From Dermanyssus gallinae (Eukaryota > Arthropoda > Arachnida > Mesostigmata > Dermanyssidae): DNA of 64,000 nt. Numbering within the stretch: the stretch's first letter is position 1; every line of letters starts with the position of its first letter. Location: the NCBI GenBank assembly GCA_003439945.1, contig QVRM01006476.1:62001-126000 (forward strand). Reading direction: 5' to 3'. Shown here piece by piece: positions 57,890 through 64,000 of this stretch. The notes beneath the pieces are model-generated. The model was not told where the DNA came from and searched no databases. It saw only the letters and a program-made list of their open reading frames with translations. A program made the translations under genes and the position numbers.

Positions 57890-58060
57890 TGTCACTCACA
57901 TACAAGAGTATCATAATGACAATAAGTAAAATTATAAAAAAAATATGCAATATAAACACTCCATACTAGCCTTTGATGGCTTTTAGGAGCTGTGAACCTG
58001 TGTACAAATGTAAGCCACTCATGACAATAATAAAACCTATCTATCTACTTATCTACTTAG
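57890..58060 (+). mobile_element. LINE 3' end, plus strand
   Basis: Inverse complement of the 3' UTR block seen at 54,800 and 55,985 (cactccatactagccttt, gtgtacaaatgtaa), ending in a tatctatctactta tail. It is the third 3'-end copy within 3.3 kb. Confidence 0.7.
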
Positions 58061-58890
58061 ACAAGCAGGGATAGTCGAGGGGAGTTCGAGCAGCAAATGA
58101 ATAAATAAACCATCAATCATTGGTAAATAGTGGAGGTAACGTGAAACATATCATTCATTTCACATTTATACTGAAGGAGATATCCACGTACGATTATTCG
58201 AAGTATCATATCCGCCTGCGCGCTATAACTTGTATACGTTGGTCGAAGTGCTGTATATACTACTAAAAATCATATAATAAATGTCAAGCTACTGATCAAA
58301 CAAAGATGCACAACAATGAAACCCCTCACGCCAACATCGAAAAAAACGCAAACACAGATACTATATACGAAGAAAAAAATCGGCGTTATTTTCCCATTGG
58401 TTCATTCATTCATCTACAAGAAATACGTTGGCGACTGCAGCAACTGACGTGTGGCCATCGGCGACATCCTCGACACAGTTCGCGCGCGCTCTTCGAATGA
58501 GATGCGACCTCGCGACTCGCGCGGCGCGAGCCGATTTCGAAGCAGCGAAATCAGGTGTATGTATGTACCGACCAAGTAAGTAGTCGACTCGCGTAGAGGA
58601 GTTCAGGCCAGTGGTTTCGGTTTTGAGCGTGGCGGGCTTTTTGAATCGCAGAGAGGCGGTGGTGATGGTTGCTACCGCAGTATCGCTGTCGCCGACGCGC
58701 CATGTGTGTTTCGAATGAAGTAGATAGACAGACAGTTCAGTTAGAGTGTGTGCTGTGTGGTGAGGCTGTGCTAGCCTAGTGGGGTGGTTGGTCGTCGTGG
58801 TTGTTGTTGTTGTTATTGTTCGGTTTTGTTTTTTGGTTAAGACGCGGCGAACAAGCAGGTGGAGCCGGTACACTGGTATCCTGGAGCGCG
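58061..58890 (+). promoter_or_regulatory. probable DHODH promoter and 5' UTR
   Basis: After AT-rich LINE-flanking DNA, composition turns GC-rich near 58,430 and stays so to the start codon at 58,891. No TATA box at a suitable distance was evident. Placement is by context only. Confidence 0.4.
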
Positions 58891-58914
58891 ATGGGCTCTC
58901 GAGCCAGTCTGACG
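58891..58914 (+). CDS. DHODH: DHODH exon 1 (start codon, 8 codons)
   Basis: ATG then GSRASLT, ending ACG/gtaagt, phase 0. Exon 2 begins in phase 0 with AIRKLKTLV, and vertebrate DHODH likewise has a very short first coding exon. The surrounding 58,430-58,920 is GC-richer than its flanks, as expected for a promoter region. The assignment rests on phase, length and position, so it is less certain than the other exons. Confidence 0.75.
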
Positions 58915-60487
58915 GTAAGTCAGAGCGAGCGCGAACTTGGCATTGGTGTTGTTCTGTTGTTGTTATATGTTGTTCTTGTTGTTGTTATATGTTGTTCTTG
59001 TTGTTATATGTTGTGGCTGTTATTATTGTTGTTGTTGTTGTTGTTGTTGTTGCTGCTGCAGCCGTCGTCGATGCCATTGTTATTATGTTTTTTTTATTAT
59101 GCTTCTGTCACTTCTGAAAGCGCCTGTTATTCGTACAGGGGCATCGAGATTCGCCGGCTTTGGTGGATATTCGTTTTTTATCAGCGTACTAAAACAGTAA
59201 TATATGTGCTACCCTATGGCACCACTGCCGGAGACGGTCACAGTTCCCTGTGTGATGGATAGTTTACGTCATCTCACTTACGCAACCGGCACGTTGGAGG
59301 GGCATGCATGTTCTATGTACGATACTAGTTCATATGATCTCAGTGCTTAACAATCAGATTAGATGATGTGCTCGGTGGTTCTTCTGTCTTACGTTTCGGT
59401 GCTACTTCACTACATCTTCAAGCGAGCATACTGAGTGACTGTAACTTAAATAAATATGTGCCTATTAATAAAAACAGTCAAAATCTAAACGAGTTAGTTG
59501 CTAAATAATGTGTATATATATATATATATATATATTTATACTCTAGAAATTTCTGAAAAAGTAGATATTATATATTAAATGTGTTCAGTCAGCTACAAGG
59601 AGCATTTATATATATATATATATATATTGCAGACACGGGCGATAGCCTTTTCTGCAAAATGCCCTTAATGATTACAATTTGTTTTAAATGTGTAGTTATG
59701 AAAATTTCAAGCCCAATGCGGAATTACTGAATTTAAATAAATTTCCCGTACGGAGGAGACGGTCCCTTAGAAAAACAAAAATAAAAAAATATATATGTAT
59801 AAGAGAACACACGAACGAAAACTATAGTACTAATACGAAATAGTATACGAGTAAAAAACATTCGAATAGATTGCCGGCGACCTTTAAGTCGTCGAGCTGC
59901 GCTATTGCACGCGATCTGATATAATGCTGCTTGAGTGGCAGACGAAACTCCACGACAAGGTGGCCTGCTGATCGTGACAGGCTTTTTAAGTGACGGCAGC
60001 CGTTGGTAGAGTTCGTTCTCTTCTTCCGTCAGGCGCACGCGGAGAAATCTTTCTTCTCGCTGCATCTCGATGACTTATTCGTCCGTCTTTGCTGACTGAG
60101 CTTTGGTGACCTTCCTCGGTTTGTCTCGCCGCCTCGAACGGGTCTCGGGGTCCCGTACACGATTGCGCGCCGGCGATGCGTTGTCAGACATTGTAGTTGG
60201 GTCAGGCGAATGTTTTTCCACCTGTCTACACTGGCCACTGCTCTGTCATCTAAATTGGTTGGTTGCGGTCACCTGTGAGAGGGAGGGCGAAGCCCCGATA
60301 TGACTTCGCTCTGCGGACAGTTGTTTATATCTTTATATCGAAAAGACGTACACGAATTCGTGTCCGTATATGTCATATCTAATCAGCAGGCATAACTAAT
60401 ATATATATATATATATAGAAAATATTGTGATGATTTATTAATCATTTACAGTACGTTTGCACACTCGGCAGTGCTCGCCTTGAATAC

Positions 60488-60572
<85 letters not shown>

Positions 60573-60860
60573 TAAGCATGTTAGATAGATAAATACTCAT
60601 GTTGCCGGAAAGTAAATAGCCGCATTGAGTACAATTCGCAAACATCGGGGCCCTGGATGTTTCGCTGAACATGCATAGAACAAGCACGACGACTTACGGT
60701 AATCATATCGCGAATCGTACGTACATAGATTGTGTACCAAAATGGGCTCCATGAAATGCTCGTTTACCCGAATGTGTGAACTTTATGAGCAAATTTGTAA
60801 TGTATGAACAACAAAGACACTTTCTGGAGAGAGTGTACCACATACTGTCACACAGCCATA

Positions 60861-60897
<37 letters not shown>

Positions 60898-60962
60898 AAT
60901 ATTGTGATGATTCATTAATCATTTACAATACGTTTGCACACTCGGCAGTGCTCGCCTCTCTC

Positions 60963-61006
<44 letters not shown>

Positions 61007-62415
61007 TTTATATATATTTTTTGTATTTGCACATACATAAGTGCCTATGCGGTGGAGTATTGTATCGGTGTGAGCGTTTATCTAGATCTCTATGGGTTGC
61101 ATAATTGGCAGGCGATACGCAAGCTGAAGACGCTCGTGGCGCTGTCGGTCGGTGGTACGGGAGCATTCGGCACCATCTGCACTTTGAAGGGCAACCAACG
61201 ATTCTACGACGAATGGCTGATGCCGTGCGTTCGACGCGTCCTCGATCCTGAACGGGCCCACCGGGCTGGATTGCTGCTGGCTAAGTATCGTCTACTTCCC
61301 TGCTGGAACACCGACTATCCGGAGCTGGTCAGTCAAGCTCCTTGGCGGGCCGCCTTCTTTCTCCCGTTTGACCTCACGATCTTGTTCTCTTTCTTTCTTT
61401 CTCTACGCGTATATATTTTTTGCTGTAGGCCCTCACAACATTTTATATATTTCTCGCCTTTCGCGCGCTCTATCTCACTCTCTAGGCGCCTATTCCCCTA
61501 TTTTCCGATTTCCTTATTTCCTTCAATTCGTTCGCTTCATTTTCAGAAAGTCAATGCATTTGGACTCGATTTCCGGAACTGCGTCGGTCTTGCAGCCGGA
61601 TTCGATAAAGACGGTGAAGCTATCGATGGATTCTTTGACTGGGGATTTGGATTTATTGAGGTACGAGTACTGTAATTCTTAAACGCATGTAATGAAAAGT
61701 ATATTTGTGAAGGTGAAGGAACTTACACGGGTGTATCTTTTTCTTTACGTTAAATATTTCAAACCTGTCCAACCTGATTGAATGCAAGCTAAGATTACGG
61801 GAACGATAGAAATTCATATGATTATAGCAAAAATTAAAGTTGAAAGTCGCTGATGTGAGTTAAATATTTTTTTCTCATTCTGTTTTGTCTAATATCTTTA
61901 CATTGTAAAACTTTGTTCCGCACGGAATTTGTTTCAGTTCAATTGTACTAATGGGCAAACTCTGTTTGGATAGTTAGTTGTTCTTATATTTTTCAAGCGT
62001 TGCTAAATTAGCGAATAACCCCTATGTAGTACCCTAAACACACACTATGAGGTGTTTAGCTATATATATTTACTCCGGGGTAGCGTCTTGCTGTCTTGAT
62101 TATATGCGATGAACGTGCAGGACATCTTTTTCATCTTCCATTCCAGACGGTGTAAGATTGTGGGTACCGCAAAGTTAGTTGGTAGCGCACATGGTTTTAA
62201 CATCAATTACCTAAGTGTCTTCTGTATTCTTTGTCTATGGGGATCATGGCAAACACGACGGTTGTGATGAATGAGGGTACAGCAATGAACTAGCAAATTT
62301 GGTAGTCCGCATTCGAGACAAGTGGCGGAAGACGCGCCGTTGCTGAATTAATTATTTTTTATGCATTTGTCAAGCTTTCATACTTGACGACTACGATATA
62401 TATATATATATATAC

Positions 62416-62455
<40 letters not shown>

Positions 62456-62954
62456 GCTTCTACTTACAGATTGGGTCAGTAACGCCCCTTCCGCAGCCTG
62501 GAAATCCTCGCCCGCGTGTCTTTCGTCTTGAAAAGGACCAAGGGGTTATTAACAGGTAGTTTATCGGAACTTATTTTCCTTTCGCTTGCTTAACGTTCTT
62601 GTACTAGCATGATATATTGATACAATGATATTACAATTTCTATAAACATATTAACAATTGTAAAGACTAAGCCATCCGTGCGAAATTATTATATATATAC
62701 ACACTAAAATGATTATTCCTTGAGTTACACTGTTTATATTCAAAAGTAATTCCTGCATTCCATATACTTGGTTTTCAGGTATGGTTTTAACAGCAGTGGG
62801 CACGATGAAGTCAAGGCGACTCTCCTTCGAAAGGGTACTACACGTCCAGGAATCGTTGGTGTTAATCTAGGCAAGAACAAGCTAAGCGAAGATGCAGTCA
62901 CAGATTATGTTAAAGGTTTGTTATGTCTCTAATACATGATAATATATTGTCATG

Positions 62955-63026
<72 letters not shown>

Positions 63027-64000
63027 TATTTTCCGTATAATACAATATGTATGTGGGACACATATCACGGAGGATTAGCTAAGTTAATGTGCCTAGCGAG
63101 CGTGTATTGTGACTATCACGAGTCCGTTTCGTTTAGGCTAGGCCGAGGCCACTTCAGGAGTGTGCCCCGAACGGAGGCCGTGTTTCCGTGAGGTTGTATG
63201 TCATGCTCCAGACGTTGTTTAAAAAAGGAAGACGATCTGCTATTACCGGTTGTCAGATTTAACAAAGTGCCGACTTTGCAGAGCAGCTGCCTGGTGGGAA
63301 CACTAGGAGTACCCCAGGTCTCAAACGCGAGAGGGCAGAATTCGTGGGGATAATGTCTTTTAGCCGTGTAGTTCCCTCTTTATCGTATATTGAGAAACTG
63401 ACAATAAATCAATTTATAATTCAAGTAAAATGAGCTTAGATGTGTGGTATCATCCCTTAGAAGTACAGTTTGGATCGCCACTGGGTGTGTTTTTAGTATC
63501 CACCTGCGTAAGCTGAGCCAAGATACTTGCAGAAATTCGGCAAATATGGCCCTTGACAAGCATCTTAGTGAGACTGGGCAGTTATGCCCATTAATATCCT
63601 ACCGATAGAAATTGATCTTAGGGTCAGCGCCAATCTTGATAGTGACATGTAGATTAAGTTCCAGAAGGCAATGAGTATTTAACAAACGTACCATTTCAGG
63701 CGTTCTAACATTTGGCGGTAAAGCAGACTATCTCGTGGTCAACATTTCGTCGCCGAACACTCCTGGTTTGCGAACACTTCAGAGCAAACAGCAGCTGAAA
63801 CAACTTTTATCCAAGGTATATAAATATACATTTTTTGTCTTTTTGTTCTATTTAGTTTGTCCCGTTGGTTAGTGAGCTCCACTCTATTTAGCATATTCTA
63901 CGTGAGACGAACGTGTGCTGTCAATAAGGGTCGTCTGCTATTGTTGTAATCTGGCTTTTAGTAAATGATTTTTTACTGAACGGATGTCGATTCGACAGTG
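58891..64000 (+). CDS. DHODH: Dihydroorotate dehydrogenase, mitochondrial class 2 (5' part; 3' end outside window)
   Basis: The enzyme oxidises dihydroorotate to orotate with FMN and ubiquinone on the outer face of the inner mitochondrial membrane, the fourth step of pyrimidine synthesis (family knowledge). Exons: 58891-58914, 61112-61327, 61547-61660, 62470-62555, 62779-62915, 63700-63815; all GT-AG and in phase, 231 codons of an expected ~400. A short basic N-terminus and a Gly-rich hydrophobic helix ([17 protein letters not shown]) give the mitochondrial anchor. [10 protein letters not shown] and LDPERAHR form the quinone-tunnel helices of class 2 enzymes. The barrel carries [33 protein letters not shown] and [13 protein letters not shown]; the Ser in the ISSPNT motif corresponds to the catalytic base. 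The gene is cut by the window edge, not by mutation. Confidence 0.96.
60416..60957. repeat. 65 bp module duplicated inside (TA)n tracts (DHODH intron 1)
   Basis: 60416-60480 and 60893-60957 match at 63 of 65 positions (ending gcacactcggcagtgctcg). Each copy is directly preceded by a (TA)n tract and closely followed by another. Confidence 0.85.
60485..60568. repeat. (TA)n tract in DHODH intron 1
   Basis: About 84 bp of nearly pure TA. Confidence 0.95.
61112..61327 (+). CDS. DHODH: DHODH exon 2: membrane anchor and quinone-tunnel helices
   Basis: Acceptor attggcag at 61111, donor CTG/gtcagt at 61328, exactly 72 codons. It contains the hydrophobic anchor, then [20 protein letters not shown] and [14 protein letters not shown], aligning with the ERFYAEHLMP...LDPESAHR...LGLLP segment of human DHODH. 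Confidence 0.95.
61547..61660 (+). CDS. DHODH: DHODH exon 3: FMN-binding start of barrel
   Basis: Acceptor cattttcag at 61546, donor GAG/gtacga at 61661, 38 codons. Encodes [20 protein letters not shown] and [14 protein letters not shown], the first barrel strand with the AAGFDK FMN motif. Confidence 0.96.
62470..62555 (+). CDS. DHODH: DHODH exon 4
   Basis: Acceptor cttacag at 62469, donor ACAG/gtagtt at 62556 (phase 2). Encodes [20 protein letters not shown] and EKDQGVINR, identical in pattern to the [17 protein letters not shown] block of class 2 enzymes. Confidence 0.96.
62779..62915 (+). CDS. DHODH: DHODH exon 5: substrate-loop region
   Basis: Acceptor ggttttcag at 62778, donor AAAG/gtttgt at 62916 (phase 1). 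Encodes [11 protein letters not shown] (substrate Asn) and [20 protein letters not shown] (NLGKNK binding motif). Confidence 0.96.
62956..63023. repeat. (TA)n tract in DHODH intron 5
   Basis: 68 bp of pure TA, about 40 bp after the exon 5 donor. Confidence 0.95.
63700..63815 (+). CDS. DHODH: DHODH exon 6: catalytic loop
   Basis: Acceptor ccatttcag at 63699, donor AAG/gtatat at 63816 (phase 0). Encodes [20 protein letters not shown], then TPGLRTLQ. The remaining exons lie beyond position 64000. Confidence 0.95.

Overview
This is a eukaryotic genomic window. Two multi-exon genes carry short exons with GT-AG introns of 0.25 to 7.4 kb. Decayed Tc1/mariner and non-LTR (LINE) elements lie between them, with a tRNA-derived SINE family, many (TA)n tracts and long (CAA)n/(CAG)n/(CGA)n-type runs. 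An invertebrate, most likely an arthropod (a chelicerate such as a mite would fit), is my inference from gene architecture and repeat content. Species is not determinable from the sequence alone.

Layout: 1-8,000 is low-complexity DNA with trinucleotide runs, an AT-rich minisatellite and a duplicated ~320 bp block; no gene can be supported. 8,000-22,000 is gene-poor and holds LINE remnants, mostly minus strand, plus one nearly full-length mariner (18,888-20,176) inactivated by point mutations. 22,960-28,080 holds a SINE and another trinucleotide-rich block that probably includes the promoter and 5' leader of the next gene.

28,359-50,531 (+) is a complete Wnt co-receptor gene of the LRP5/6 (Drosophila arrow) family. 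I could join 12 coding exons with consistent splice phases into an open frame of about 1,880 codons: signal peptide, four YWTD propeller-EGF units, four LDL-receptor class A repeats, one transmembrane segment and a cytoplasmic tail with a PPPSP motif. Its introns hold two mariner remnants, a LINE reverse-transcriptase remnant and SINE copies.

50,532-58,890 is intergenic, with LINE fragments on both strands and a SINE nested in a LINE with an 11 bp target-site duplication. 58,891 to the window end (+) is the 5' part of a mitochondrial class 2 dihydroorotate dehydrogenase gene (pyrimidine synthesis): six exons, about 231 codons, truncated by the window edge. The two genes have unrelated functions and are merely neighbours.

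I found no convincing undescribed multi-gene system. The most interesting leftovers are several long perfect hairpins (3' UTR and an intron of the LRP gene, intergenic), a 65 bp module duplicated inside (TA)n tracts, the SINE family, and unusual features of the LRP protein (fourth LDLa repeat, acidic insert, shortened fourth EGF, sparse PPPSP motifs).
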